Below, piece after piece: positions 25,988 to 34,824 of a DNA stretch of 64,000 bases (position 1 is the first letter of the stretch; each line of letters begins with the position of its first letter). The translations under genes were made by a program, and so were the position numbers. Source of the DNA: Chelativorans salis (GTDB lineage Bacteria; Pseudomonadota; Alphaproteobacteria; Rhizobiales; Rhizobiaceae); the NCBI RefSeq assembly GCF_025336525.1, contig NZ_JAOCZP010000006.1:62001-126000 (forward strand), in the 5' to 3' direction. The notes under the pieces are model-generated. The model saw only the letters and a list, made by a program, of their open reading frames with translations. It ran no database searches and had not been told where the DNA came from.

Positions 25988-27067
25988 CTATCCCCCGTGC
26001 CTCAGGCTGAGCCCGCTAGCGCCATCGAAAAGAACCACCTTTTCGGGGTTCCATGCAAACCGTACCGTCTCGTCCACCGCGACATTCGTCCGAGCCGAGA
26101 CGGTGGCGCGCAGCACAGCATCGCCGGCATGCAGGGTGAGGATTTTTTCCACGCCGTGGTTCTCCACGTCGTGCACCATCGCCTCGACAGGTGCTCCCGA
26201 TTCGACGGTGAGGTCTTCCGGGCGGATGCCGAAGACGAGCGGCTGCCCTTCCGAAACCGCTCCCGCCTGACCGTTCAGCGGCAGTTCGAAGCGCTTCGGC
26301 GCAACGACGGCGCGTCCCTTCACCAGACGGCCGTCGAGGAGGTTCATCGGCGGCGAGCCGACGGAACGGGCGACGAAGGTGTTGCGCGGGTTGTTGTAGA
26401 TTTCATAGGGCGTGCCCGTCTGCACCAGCCGGCCCCTGTCCAAAACGCCGATCTTGTCGCCCATCGACATGGCCTCGATCTGGTCGTGCGTGACGAATAG
26501 AAAGGTAGCACCAAGCGTCATCTGCAGGTTTTTCAGTTCCGTGCGCAGCGCCTCGCGCAGCTTGGCGTCGAGTGCGGACAAGGGCTCGTCCATCAGGAAG
26601 ACGCGCGGCTTGCGCACGATGGCGCGACCGATGGAGACGCGCTGCATCTCGCCGCCCGAAAGCCTGTCGGTCTTGCGGTCGAGAAGGTGCTCAATGCGCA
26701 GGATTTTTGCCGCGCGGGCTACCTGCTCCTTAATCTCCTCCGACTCGACGCGGCGGATCTTCGCCTTCAAGGGAAATTCGAGATTCTCGCGCACCGTGTA
26801 GCGCGGATAGAGCGAGTATTGCTGCAGCACCAGCGCCACGTCGCGCTCGGCCGGGCCCCAGTCGCTAACATCCGCACCATCGATGAGGATTTTTCCTTCT
26901 GTCGGCCTTTCGAGACCGGCAATCAGCCTGAGCGTCGTCGTCTTGCCGGCGCCCGTCTCACCGAGCAAGACGAAAAATTCGCCGTCGGCGATCTCCAGGT
27001 CGAGATTGCGGAGCGCCGTCTGCGCGCCGAACTTCTTGGTGACGCGTTTGAGCTCGATATGGGCCAT
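25988..27067 (-). CDS. ABC importer ATP-binding protein (MalK/UgpC-like), second ATPase of the operon
   Basis: 359 residues from ATG 27067, which overlaps the preceding stop (TAATG). Walker A is GETGAGKT at 36-43, an unusual form of GPSGCGKT. The ABC signature is LSGGEMQ in place of LSGGQ. Walker B (VFLMDEPLSALDAKLRE) and the C-terminal regulatory OB-fold (FGIRPEDLTVESG) are present. With the next gene upstream it forms two distinct ATPases, as in the glycerol importer GlpSTPQV of Rhizobium leguminosarum. It energises sugar or polyol uptake. Last gene of the operon. Confidence 0.93.
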   Translation of the reverse strand: MAHIELKRVTKKFGAQTALRNLDLEIADGEFFVLLGETGAGKTTTLRLIAGLERPTEGKILIDGADVSDWGPAERDVALVLQQYSLYPRYTVRENLEFPLKAKIRRVESEEIKEQVARAAKILRIEHLLDRKTDRLSGGEMQRVSIGRAIVRKPRVFLMDEPLSALDAKLREALRTELKNLQMTLGATFLFVTHDQIEAMSMGDKIGVLDRGRLVQTGTPYEIYNNPRNTFVARSVGSPPMNLLDGRLVKGRAVVAPKRFELPLNGQAGAVSEGQPLVFGIRPEDLTVESGAPVEAMVHDVENHGVEKILTLHAGDAVLRATVSARTNVAVDETVRFAWNPEKVVLFDGASGLSLRHGG

Positions 27068-28176
27068 TACAACCTCACCCCAAGGGACCTGCCGCTCTCT
27101 ACGTCGAAGAAATGTGCCTGGGCGGGATCGATCCTCACCCACACCTTTTCACCGGGCCGCGGCACGAAGCCTGCTTTCGTGCGTGCCCTCAGCATCTGCG
27201 TGCCGACCTGCAGGTCGATGATGTCGTGCGAGCCGAGCGGCTCTATGATGTGTGCCTCGACCGGCAGGTAGCCCTCCCGGCGCTCGCGCTCGACAAGCAC
27301 GCCCTCCGGGCGGATGCCGAGCGCGAGACCGTCCCCCTTCGCTCCGCCGGCTTCGAGCCGGCCGAGAAGATTTCGCGGGAAGACAAAACCTTCTGCCGCA
27401 CCCGGCATGACGACGCGGGCTTCCGAGTCCGCCTCGGCCACCTGCGCCTCCGCAATGTTCATCACCGGACTGCCGACGAACTGTGCGACAAAGAGATTGG
27501 CAGGATGGAGATAGACTTCGTCCGGCGAACCCACCTGCTGCAGCACACCCTCGTTCATGATGACGATGCGGTCGGCGAGCGCCATCGCTTCCACCTGATC
27601 GTGGGTGACATAGACGGTGGTGGAACCCTGTTGCATGTGCAAGCGCTTGATCTCGGTGCGCATCTCCTCGCGCAGCTTCGCGTCGAGCGCACCGATAGGC
27701 TCGTCCATCAGAAGCGCCTTGGGGCTGCGCACCAGCGCGCGACCGATCGCAACGCGCTGCATGTCACCGCCCGACAGGGCCGACGGACGGCGCTTCAGGA
27801 GCGGCGCGATCCGCAGCACATCCGCCACCTGCCGCACCGCCCGGTCGATCTCCGCCCTGCTTTGCCCGGTTGCGCGCAGGGGGAAGGCTATATTTTCGTA
27901 GACGGTCATGTGCGGGTAGAGCGAGAAGGACTGGAACACGAAAGCGATGTCGCGGTCGGCTGCCTTCAGGTGCTGAACCACCTTGCCGTCGATCAGGATA
28001 TCGCCCTCATCGATCGTCTCGAGGCCGGCGACGGCACGTAGCGTCGTTGTCTTGCCGCAACCCGACGGCCCCAGCATGACGATGAACTCGTTGTCCTCGA
28101 TCACGAGGTTCATGTCCTTGATGACCTGAACCTCGCCGAAGAATTTCTGCACGTCGCGCAGTTCGATGTGTGTCAT
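27067..28176 (-). CDS. ABC importer ATP-binding protein (MalK/UgpC-like), first ATPase of the operon
   Basis: 369 residues. Walker A GPSGCGKT at 36-43, signature [14 protein letters not shown] (Asp where most members have Gln), Walker B LLMDEPIGALDAKLREE, and a C-terminal OB-fold (LGIRPEGVLVER). Start ATG 28176 overlaps the stop of the small membrane-protein gene, and its own stop overlaps the next start. The two ATPases differ clearly and probably form a heterodimer. Substrate unknown. Confidence 0.94.
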   Translation of the reverse strand: MTHIELRDVQKFFGEVQVIKDMNLVIEDNEFIVMLGPSGCGKTTTLRAVAGLETIDEGDILIDGKVVQHLKAADRDIAFVFQSFSLYPHMTVYENIAFPLRATGQSRAEIDRAVRQVADVLRIAPLLKRRPSALSGGDMQRVAIGRALVRSPKALLMDEPIGALDAKLREEMRTEIKRLHMQQGSTTVYVTHDQVEAMALADRIVIMNEGVLQQVGSPDEVYLHPANLFVAQFVGSPVMNIAEAQVAEADSEARVVMPGAAEGFVFPRNLLGRLEAGGAKGDGLALGIRPEGVLVERERREGYLPVEAHIIEPLGSHDIIDLQVGTQMLRARTKAGFVPRPGEKVWVRIDPAQAHFFDVESGRSLGVRL

Positions 28177-28394
28177 TCCGCCAGTCTCCCCTCATGCGCA
28201 TCCTCCTCCGGCGCCTCCTGCTCGGGCGGAATGTGGGACGTTATGATGAAGGAGACGAGCCCGATGAGGGTGATCGTCACGCCGTAACGGTGCAGGAACA
28301 GGTTCCAGGGCTGGCAAAGCGCGATGATGCCGAGGATCATCACGGTCTGCGCACCCGGCACGAGATACTTCTGGTTCAGCCTGCGGAAGCTCAT
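28173..28394 (-). CDS. Small membrane protein in sugar ABC operon (73 aa)
   Basis: 73 residues with two predicted membrane helices (VMILGIIALCQPWNLFL and GVTITLIGLVSFIITSHI) and an acidic, soluble C-terminal tail (PPEQEAPEEDAHEGRLAE). It overlaps the genes on both sides by four bases (ATGA each), so it is certainly translated as part of the operon. The R. leguminosarum glycerol ABC operon also has a small membrane-protein gene, but sequence similarity to that protein is not evident. It may be an accessory subunit of the permease. Confidence 0.75.
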   Translation of the reverse strand: MSFRRLNQKYLVPGAQTVMILGIIALCQPWNLFLHRYGVTITLIGLVSFIITSHIPPEQEAPEEDAHEGRLAE

Positions 28395-29347
28395 TTGCGG
28401 ATCGCTCCGAAGGACATGCCGCGCAGGAGATGGTTGCGAAGCAGGAAGGTGAAGATGGCGACCGGCAGCAGGAACAAGAAGGTGCCGGCGGCGATGGTCG
28501 TCCAGTCGGTCAGGCCGGAGCCGACCTGGGCGGGAATGAAGGGCGGCGCAGTCTGGGCATCCCGGTTGGTCAGCATCAGCGCGAAGGCATATTCGTTCCA
28601 GGCGATGATGAAGCAGAAAACACCCGTCGCGGCGATGCCGGTCGCCGCCTCCGGCAGCACGATCTTGAAGAAAGCCTGCATGCGTGTGTAGCCGTCGACG
28701 AGGGCAGCTTCCTCATACTCCCTCGGAATCTCGTCGATGAAGCCCTTCATAAGCCACACCACGAAGGACAGATTGAAGGCGGTATAAAGGATGATCAGCC
28801 CGAGATGCGTGTCGGTCATGCCCACCGCGCGGTACATGAGGAACATCGGGATCGCCACGACCACGGGTGGCAGCATGCGCGTCGACAGGATGAAGAACAG
28901 CCAGTCCTGTTCGCCCGGCACCCTGAAGCGTGAGAAGCCGTACGCCGTCAACGTGCCCATCGAGACGGCGAGCAGGGTACTGGTGACCGCGATGATCAGG
29001 CTGTTGAGGAACCGGTCGGGATAGGCGGAAAGCTGAACGCTGTCGCCCACGCGCAGCACGCGCTCGCCGCCGTCCAGAATCCTTTTTTCCCACCAAGGTG
29101 CCGCCTCGTAAACCTCCTCGTCGACGGGCTGGGTGAGTTGGACGCGCTTGGTGAACAGCTTGATGAAGGGCGTAATCTCCGGCTGGAATACGACCGTCGG
29201 CGGCACGGTGGTGGCCAGCGCCCGCGGCTTGAAGGCCGTTGTGGCGATCCAATAGATCGGCGCCAGAAAGATGATGGTGGTGACGATGACGGCCACGATG
29301 GCGAGCCGGTTCGCGATCCTCTGGCGCGGTGTCTGGACGGCGGCCAT
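28391..29347 (-). CDS. Carbohydrate ABC transporter permease (MalG-like)
   Basis: 318 residues, six or seven helices. The binding-protein-dependent transport EAA loop is EYEEAALVDGYTRMQAFFKIVLPEA near residue 215. A long periplasmic stretch between helices 1 and 2 (residues ~40-115) is larger than in MalG and may contact the binding protein. It overlaps the small membrane-protein start by four bases and follows the partner permease by one base. Confidence 0.93.
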   Translation of the reverse strand: MAAVQTPRQRIANRLAIVAVIVTTIIFLAPIYWIATTAFKPRALATTVPPTVVFQPEITPFIKLFTKRVQLTQPVDEEVYEAAPWWEKRILDGGERVLRVGDSVQLSAYPDRFLNSLIIAVTSTLLAVSMGTLTAYGFSRFRVPGEQDWLFFILSTRMLPPVVVAIPMFLMYRAVGMTDTHLGLIILYTAFNLSFVVWLMKGFIDEIPREYEEAALVDGYTRMQAFFKIVLPEAATGIAATGVFCFIIAWNEYAFALMLTNRDAQTAPPFIPAQVGSGLTDWTTIAAGTFLFLLPVAIFTFLLRNHLLRGMSFGAIRK

Positions 29348-29348
29348 C

Positions 29349-30281
29349 TCAGCGCTCCTTCACGCGGTTGAGATATTTGATGTAGATGTTGGTGATCGCG
29401 ATCACGACGATCAGCATGATGTAGGCGAGTGCGCAGGAAAGCCCCGTCTGCCATTCCTGGAAGGCCATCTTGTAGAGGCGGATGGCGATCACCTCGGTGG
29501 TCGGCTGGCCGCTCATGATGAAGGGAAGGTCGAAGCTCTTGAACGCCTCCATGGTACGGAAGATGAGGGCGATCAGTAGCATCGGAGCGACCAGCGGCAG
29601 CGTGATGCGCGTGAAGGTGTACCAACTCGAGGCACGGTCGATCGCCGCTGCCTCGTAAAGGTGCTTGGGCACTGCCGAGAGGCCCGCCAACGACAGGAGC
29701 ATCACGAAGGGCGACCACATCCAGATATCGGTGATGGCCACCGCGTAGAGCGCCATGTCGGGATTGGAAAGCCAATCGAACCGGCCGAGGCCGAGTGCAT
29801 AGTTGATGATGCCCCAGGACGGATCGTAGAGCAGCTTCCAGAAGAGGCCGACGACGGCCATCGACATCATCATCGGCAGGAGCAGAAGCGTGGTGAAGAG
29901 CCCCTTGAAGGGGAACGCCCGGTTGAGCAGCAGTGCGATACCGAAGCCGACGATCATCTGACCGCCCACCGAGACGATCACGTATTTCGCCGTGACCGTG
30001 AAGTTGCGCCAGATGTTCGGGTCGGAAAGGAGCCGCTTATAGTTGTCGAGGCCGACGAAGTTCGCCGGCGCACTGACAGACGCACGGAAGTCGGTGAAGG
30101 AATAGCCAAGCGAATAGAGCAGCGGGAAGATGTTGAAGACGATAAGGAAGACGATCGTCGGAATGATGAATACGTTGCGGATCGTAAGATCGCTCCAGCC
30201 GCGGGCAGCAGCGCGGGAGCTGGGATCCAGCCTTTCAAGGGCGATCGTCGTCACGACCCGGTTCCTTTCCACTTCAGCCAT
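29349..30281 (-). CDS. Sugar ABC transporter permease (MalF-like)
   Basis: 310 residues, six helices. The EAA loop reads HLYEAAAIDRASSWYTFTRITLPLVAP at ~205-230. The N-terminal cytosolic segment of ~35 residues precedes helix 1 (VFIIPTIVFLIVFNIFPLLYSLG). It forms the channel with the following permease. It is separated from the binding-protein gene by a terminator-like hairpin. Confidence 0.94.
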   Translation of the reverse strand: MAEVERNRVVTTIALERLDPSSRAAARGWSDLTIRNVFIIPTIVFLIVFNIFPLLYSLGYSFTDFRASVSAPANFVGLDNYKRLLSDPNIWRNFTVTAKYVIVSVGGQMIVGFGIALLLNRAFPFKGLFTTLLLLPMMMSMAVVGLFWKLLYDPSWGIINYALGLGRFDWLSNPDMALYAVAITDIWMWSPFVMLLSLAGLSAVPKHLYEAAAIDRASSWYTFTRITLPLVAPMLLIALIFRTMEAFKSFDLPFIMSGQPTTEVIAIRLYKMAFQEWQTGLSCALAYIMLIVVIAITNIYIKYLNRVKER

Positions 30282-30292
30282 GGCAGATTGCT

Positions 30293-30326
30293 AAAAAAGG
30301 GCGGAGGGAGCAGGTGCCCCCTCCGC
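30293..30326 (-). terminator. Terminator-like attenuator between ABC binding protein and permease
   Basis: On the minus-strand transcript, arms GCGGAGGG and CCCTCCGC (8 bp, 10-nt loop) are followed after CC by six T (30298-30293). It lies 11 bases after the binding-protein stop at 30338. Partial termination here would give more binding protein than membrane subunits. Confidence 0.6.
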
Positions 30327-30337
30327 TTTCCCCGCCC

Positions 30338-31648
30338 TCAATCGAGACGGCCATACCGCTTGAACGTCTCTTCCCAATCCGTGGCAAGCCCGTCGAGGGC
30401 CTCTTCCGCGGTGCCCTCACCGCCGACAACGTAGGGATAGACACGGGTATTCATCTGCGTGAGCAGCTCCGCGTATTCCGGCACCGCCCAGAAGTCCTTC
30501 ACGATCTGCATCGACTGAAAGAAGGCCTCGTTAAAGGGGGTGGCGTTGCGGAATTCCTCCGACTCCAGAACAGCAGCGTGGCAGGTGTAGCCGCCGAGCG
30601 CGGCCCATTTCTGCTGCACGTCCTCACGGATGAACCACTCCAGGAACTTGAACGCTTCCTCCTTGTTCTGCGAATAGCTGACGATCGACATCCCCTGCCC
30701 GCCGAGGGCAGCATGGTGCGCGCCCGTCGGTCCGGGCGGGTTGACGAAGTAGCCGGTCGCATCCGCGTGCGGGTTGGTCGCCGGATTGGCGAGTGCCGGG
30801 AAGAAGGCAAAGTAGTTCATGCTCATCGCCGCCAGGCCCTCGGTGATCGCCTGGTTGTTCTCCAGGAAGAACGTCTTGCCCCAGTTGGGCGGCGTGAACT
30901 GGTAGAGCTCGCGATACATCTCGAGCGCCTGCACGTTCTCCGGCGAATTGGTGATGCCCTGCACCTGGAAGGTCTCGTAATCGCCGAGCTCGCCCCCATA
31001 GGTGAAGATCGTCTGCTCGACGCCCATGATCAGACCGTCATAGGAGTTGTCTGTATAAAGGGCGATGCCGTAGCGGCCCTCGTCCGGGCGGTGGAAGAAC
31101 TCGGCGATATCGCGAAGCTGCTGGTAGTTCTCCGGCACCCCGAGCTCGTAGCCGTACTTCTCCTGGAAGGCCGCCTTCTCCTCTGGGTCCTCGAACCAGT
31201 CCTTGCGGTAGGCCCAGCCGTTGGCGTCGCCCTCGGTCGGGATCGCCCAGTACTTGCCGCTCGCCTTCGGATATTCGGCATAGGACTCGACTGTCGCGGG
31301 AACGAAGACCTCGGCGAGATTGTGCTCCTCGAAGAACTCCGTCAGGTCGACATAGTGACCGCCCTCGGAACCAGCGCCCAACCATTGGGAATCGCCGACC
31401 ACCAGGTCATAGGCGTCGCCGTGGGCGTTGAATTCCGCGAAGGCTTTGGTCTGGAAGTCCGCCCAAGGGGTCGTCTCGACCCTGACGGTGACGCCGGTTT
31501 CGGCGGCGTACTCGTTAACCAGTTCCTGCAGATAGTTAGCTGGATCCCACTCGGCCCAGAAGATGGTGAGCTCCTGCGCGAACGCCGACGTTCCGCTGGA
31601 CAAAGCAAGGCTTATCCCGGCAAGCATGCCGGTCATTTTCATGCGCAT
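30338..31648 (-). CDS. Extracellular solute-binding protein of sugar ABC importer (family 1)
   Basis: 436 residues from ATG 31648, chosen because GGGAGG lies at good distance. The signal peptide runs about 1-25 (MTGMLAGISLALSSGTSAFAQE). The mature protein has a typical type I sugar-binding fold (ELTIFWAEWDPANYLQELVNEY at the start; aromatic-rich ligand cleft). Periplasmic; captures the substrate for the two permeases and two ATPases downstream. The promoter has two TGGT-N3-ACCA operators, so expression is likely controlled by the GntR at 24216. The ligand is unknown. Confidence 0.93.
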   Translation of the reverse strand: MRMKMTGMLAGISLALSSGTSAFAQELTIFWAEWDPANYLQELVNEYAAETGVTVRVETTPWADFQTKAFAEFNAHGDAYDLVVGDSQWLGAGSEGGHYVDLTEFFEEHNLAEVFVPATVESYAEYPKASGKYWAIPTEGDANGWAYRKDWFEDPEEKAAFQEKYGYELGVPENYQQLRDIAEFFHRPDEGRYGIALYTDNSYDGLIMGVEQTIFTYGGELGDYETFQVQGITNSPENVQALEMYRELYQFTPPNWGKTFFLENNQAITEGLAAMSMNYFAFFPALANPATNPHADATGYFVNPPGPTGAHHAALGGQGMSIVSYSQNKEEAFKFLEWFIREDVQQKWAALGGYTCHAAVLESEEFRNATPFNEAFFQSMQIVKDFWAVPEYAELLTQMNTRVYPYVVGGEGTAEEALDGLATDWEETFKRYGRLD

Positions 31649-31795
31649 GACGAATTCCTCCCAATCATACCTACGCATTTCTGGATGCCGGCGGTGCCGG
31701 CTCCTGTACTCCTCCGTCTGCCGCCTCCGTGAGCAAAGCCCTCCCCGGCTTCGCCCGTCCGGCTGCGAACCCGACGGCCCGCAACCTCCTCGATC

Positions 31796-31806
31796 TGGTA
31801 TTACCA
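31796..31806. promoter_or_regulatory. GntR/FadR-type operator TGGTATTACCA
   Basis: TGGT-N3-ACCA palindrome, 148 bases upstream of the binding-protein start; its reverse complement is identical to the site at 21844. It overlaps the -10 of the predicted promoter. The gap 31649-31981 (333 bases) contains this site, the one at 31965 and the promoter; no gene is seen. Confidence 0.65.
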
Positions 31807-31824
31807 AATGTAAAGTTCCGTCAA
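31798..31824 (-). promoter_or_regulatory. Predicted promoter of the sugar ABC operon
   Basis: Minus strand: TTGACG (31824-31819), 15-bp spacer, TAATAC (31803-31798). It has the same geometry as the epimerase promoter at 21846-21872. Confidence 0.5.
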
Positions 31825-31964
31825 GCTCTTTGTGGCGTATTCCTCCCGCTACTCCTCCTCAAAACACCCTTATATTCCGGCCTTTCTTGCTCGATCACGA
31901 CCGGGCTTCCAGCTTGCAAAGATTCAACCGCATCATTTTCAGACTTTTCGATAAAAACCCGATC

Positions 31965-31975
31965 TGGTCGAACCA
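31965..31975. promoter_or_regulatory. GntR/FadR-type operator TGGTCGAACCA
   Basis: Identical 11-mer to the site at 22024, inside a slightly larger palindrome (TCTGGT...ACCAGA). It lies six bases past the TetR stop and about 317 bases upstream of the ABC binding-protein start, so it may serve as an auxiliary operator for looping. Confidence 0.55.
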
Positions 31976-31981
31976 GATTCC

Positions 31982-32629
31982 TCAGCCTTTCTTCGAGGAC
32001 CTTGCCTCCTCCACCGCCGCGCGCACTAGCGCGCTTGCAGCCCACTGCGCCACGGCTTGCGTCCGGCCAGCGTCGAGGCCCCAGATATCCTTCAGGACAA
32101 TCAACGTCTCGACGCCGAAGGTCAACGACAGGGCCTGCGCCAGCCGGTCAACCTGCCCCTTGGAAAGCTCCCCCTTGAGAGGTGCCAGCGCTTGCCGCAG
32201 AAGGTCGACGCGGTGACCGCGCGTGAACTGCGGCTCGTTGCCGAGCGTGCCGGCCTGACGTCCCGCCCACTCCTCCAGCGACAGTTTCAGCGCTGCCTTG
32301 AAGGTAGCTTCAAACTCCTCGATGCGCGGCAGCGAGCTTTCGAAAAGATCGGCCACGCGCTCACCAGCGTCGGCCGAAGTCGATCGCCAGGTCAGGATTG
32401 GCCCCAGCGCCTCGTCGACGACTGCATGCACGAGGGCGGCCTCACTGGGAAAATAGCGATATGCGGTGGCGCGCGATACGCCGGCGGCCTCCGCAACCTC
32501 GCTCACCGACGGCGTGACGCCGGCCTGCATCAGCCGCGTCGCCGTCTCCAGCATCAGCCGCCTGGTCCGTGCCCGCGGCCCCCGCTCGGTCTCCTCGACC
32601 GGTTCTGATTGTTGACGTGAGACGTCCAT
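31982..32629 (-). CDS. TetR/AcrR-family transcriptional regulator
   Basis: 215 residues from ATG 32629 (MDVSRQQSEPVEETERG); the longer frame upstream runs through the operator and is unlikely. The helix-turn-helix is at ~20-70 (VTPSVSEVAEAAGVSRATAYRYFPSEAALV). The ligand domain follows and ends in an Arg/Lys-rich tail. No good Shine-Dalgarno precedes the ATG; the start sits within a dyad, so the message may be nearly leaderless. It is divergent from the Tm-1-like genes and probably represses them. Confidence 0.87.
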   Translation of the reverse strand: MDVSRQQSEPVEETERGPRARTRRLMLETATRLMQAGVTPSVSEVAEAAGVSRATAYRYFPSEAALVHAVVDEALGPILTWRSTSADAGERVADLFESSLPRIEEFEATFKAALKLSLEEWAGRQAGTLGNEPQFTRGHRVDLLRQALAPLKGELSKGQVDRLAQALSLTFGVETLIVLKDIWGLDAGRTQAVAQWAASALVRAAVEEARSSKKG

Positions 32630-32651
32630 ATCAATATGATACGCGTGTCTC
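32619..32651. promoter_or_regulatory. TetR-type operator dyad over the TetR start
   Basis: Inverted repeat with 14-bp arms matching at 10 of 14 positions, including GAGAC and TATC, around a 5-bp centre (AATAT). It covers the TetR ATG at 32629 and lies 113 bases before the divergent UPF0261 gene. Position and size fit an autoregulatory TetR site. Confidence 0.5.
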
Positions 32652-32763
32652 AAAAATTTGCAACGGCATTCTTTCGGGAGGAGCCGCGGCAAGCGGGGCA
32701 ATAGCGGGGGCTGCGACGGCGCAGACTGCCGCAAAGACGAGGCCCGGGCCGCGCGGGAGGACG

Positions 32764-33960
32764 ATGAAGCGCATCTATGCCGTCGCCACGGCTGATACCA
32801 AAGGCGAGGAATTGGCCTTTCTGGCCTCCGCCATTGCGGCGGCCGGCGGAGACGTTATGCGTGTCGATGTCGGCACGCGTGCGCCGACCGTGGAGGTCGA
32901 CGCAAGTGCTGCCGAAGTCGCCGCGCACCACCCGGAAGGTGCCGAGGCGGTGCTTGGCAGCGACGACCGCGGCAAGGCGGTCTCGGCCATGGGCGAGGCC
33001 TTCGCCAATTTCATCGCTGCACGCGACGATGTCGGCGCGGTGATCGGCATCGGCGGCGGCGGCGGCACGTCCATCGTCACCGCCGGCATGCGGCGGCTTC
33101 CCTATGGCGTGCCCAAACTGATGGTCTCGACGCTGGCTTCCGGCGACACCGCCCCTTACGTCGACATTTCCGACATCATCATGATGCCGTCGGTGACAGA
33201 CATGGCCGGCCTCAACGGCTTGAGCCGCACCATCCTGCACAACGCGGCGCAAGCGATCGCCGGCATGGCCATGCGCCCGGCACAGCGGGCGGACGGAAAG
33301 CCGGCGCTCGGGCTCACTATGTTCGGCGTCACCACGCCCTGTGTGACGGCGATCACGCACCGCCTGCGCGACGATTACGACTGCATGGTCTTCCACGCCA
33401 CGGGGACCGGCGGGCGTACCATGGAAAAGCTCGCTGACAGCGCCATGCTCGCCGGTCTCCTCGACATCACGACGACCGAGGTCTGCGATCTGCTATTCAA
33501 CGGCGTGCTGCCGGCGACGGAGGATCGGTTCGGGGCCGTGGTACGCACAATGTTGCCTTACGTCGGCGCACCGGGTGCCTGCGACATGGTCAACTTCTGG
33601 GCACCTGAAACCGTGCCGGAGCGATATCGCGGCCGGACCCTCTACCGCCACAATCCCAACGTGACACTGATGCGCACGAATGCCGAGGAGTGCCGCGCCA
33701 TCGGCGAGTGGATCGGCACGCGGCTCAACGCTTGCGAGGGACCGTTGCGCTTCCTGATTCCGGAAAAGGGCGTATCGGCCCTCGATGTCGAGGGCGGCGC
33801 TTTCTTCGATCCGGAGGCCGATGCAGAACTTTTCGCTGGCGTGGAGCGGACACTGAAACCAGCCGCCAACCGGCGCATCGAGCGCCTGCCGCTCAACATC
33901 AACGATCCCGAATTCGCCGAGGCGGCCGTCGCCGCTTTCCTCGATATGGCCAGAAAGTGA
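32764..33960 (+). CDS. Tm-1-like ATP-binding domain protein (UPF0261)
   Basis: 398 residues; ATG 32764 follows GGGAGG. The glycine-rich loop [19 protein letters not shown] (residues ~98-116) and the phosphate-contacting stretch [24 protein letters not shown] identify the family, which is homologous to the N-terminal domain of tomato Tm-1, a protein that inhibits tobamovirus replication. Bacterial members have no settled function. The next gene encodes the equivalent of the Tm-1 C-terminal TIM barrel. Together with the cupin these probably act on one small molecule, possibly under the divergent TetR. Confidence 0.88.
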   Translation: MKRIYAVATADTKGEELAFLASAIAAAGGDVMRVDVGTRAPTVEVDASAAEVAAHHPEGAEAVLGSDDRGKAVSAMGEAFANFIAARDDVGAVIGIGGGGGTSIVTAGMRRLPYGVPKLMVSTLASGDTAPYVDISDIIMMPSVTDMAGLNGLSRTILHNAAQAIAGMAMRPAQRADGKPALGLTMFGVTTPCVTAITHRLRDDYDCMVFHATGTGGRTMEKLADSAMLAGLLDITTTEVCDLLFNGVLPATEDRFGAVVRTMLPYVGAPGACDMVNFWAPETVPERYRGRTLYRHNPNVTLMRTNAEECRAIGEWIGTRLNACEGPLRFLIPEKGVSALDVEGGAFFDPEADAELFAGVERTLKPAANRRIERLPLNINDPEFAEAAVAAFLDMARK

Positions 33961-33968
33961 GACACCGC

Positions 33969-34823
33969 ATGCCCGCCATCCCCCGCACGACAATCCTGGA
34001 GAAATTCCGCGCTATGATCGCCGAGGGTCGGCCGATCGTTGGCGGCGGCGCGGGCACAGGCCTTTCCGCCAAGGCGGAGGAGGCTGGCGGCATCGACCTC
34101 ATCATTATCTACAATTCCGGCCGCTACCGCATGGCCGGTCGCGGCTCGGCCGCTGGCCTGCTCGCCTATGGAAACGCCAACGAGATTGTCAGGGAGATGG
34201 CCGTCGAGGTGCTGCCGGTGGTGAGAAACACGCCGGTGCTGGCCGGCGTCAACGGCACCGACCCGTTCGTGCTGATGCCGCAGTTCCTGGCCGAACTTAA
34301 GGCGATGGGCTTCTCCGGCGTGCAGAATTTTCCCACCATTGGCCTGTTTGACGGCCGCATGCGGCAGAGCTTCGAGGAAACCGGTATGGGCTACGGTCTG
34401 GAGGTCGACATGATCGCTGCCGCCCACGAGCTCGACCTTCTGACAACGCCCTACGTCTTCAATACGGAAGAAGCCGCGGCCATGACCAAGGCAGGGGCCG
34501 ACATCATCGTCGCCCATATGGGCGTGACCACCGGCGGCACGATCGGCGCCACCTCGGCCAAGTCCCTCGATGAATGCGTCGGCGAGATCGAGGCAATTGC
34601 TTCCGCCGCGCGCGCTGTGCGCGAGGACGTCATCGTACTGTGTCACGGTGGGCCGATCGCCATGCCGGAGGACGCGCGCTACGTCCTGGAACGCGCTGAG
34701 AGCTGCCACGGCTTCTACGGCGCCAGCTCGATGGAACGCCTGCCGGCCGAGGTGGCGATCCGCGATCAGATCGCCAGCTTCAAGGCGCTGCCAGTTCGGG
34801 TGCCAGCTTCAGCAGGAGGATGA
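33969..34823 (+). CDS. TIM-barrel protein of the phosphoenolpyruvate hydrolase-like family (Tm-1 C-terminal domain homologue)
   Basis: 284 residues, starting eight bases after the UPF0261 stop. Family stretches are [36 protein letters not shown] and [15 protein letters not shown], with a final [12 protein letters not shown]. In tomato Tm-1 this domain is fused behind the UPF0261 domain; here the two are separate, adjacent genes. The chemistry is not established, and the PEP hydrolase name comes from fold relatives only. Confidence 0.87.
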   Translation: MPAIPRTTILEKFRAMIAEGRPIVGGGAGTGLSAKAEEAGGIDLIIIYNSGRYRMAGRGSAAGLLAYGNANEIVREMAVEVLPVVRNTPVLAGVNGTDPFVLMPQFLAELKAMGFSGVQNFPTIGLFDGRMRQSFEETGMGYGLEVDMIAAAHELDLLTTPYVFNTEEAAAMTKAGADIIVAHMGVTTGGTIGATSAKSLDECVGEIEAIASAARAVREDVIVLCHGGPIAMPEDARYVLERAESCHGFYGASSMERLPAEVAIRDQIASFKALPVRVPASAGG

Positions 34824-34824
34824 G

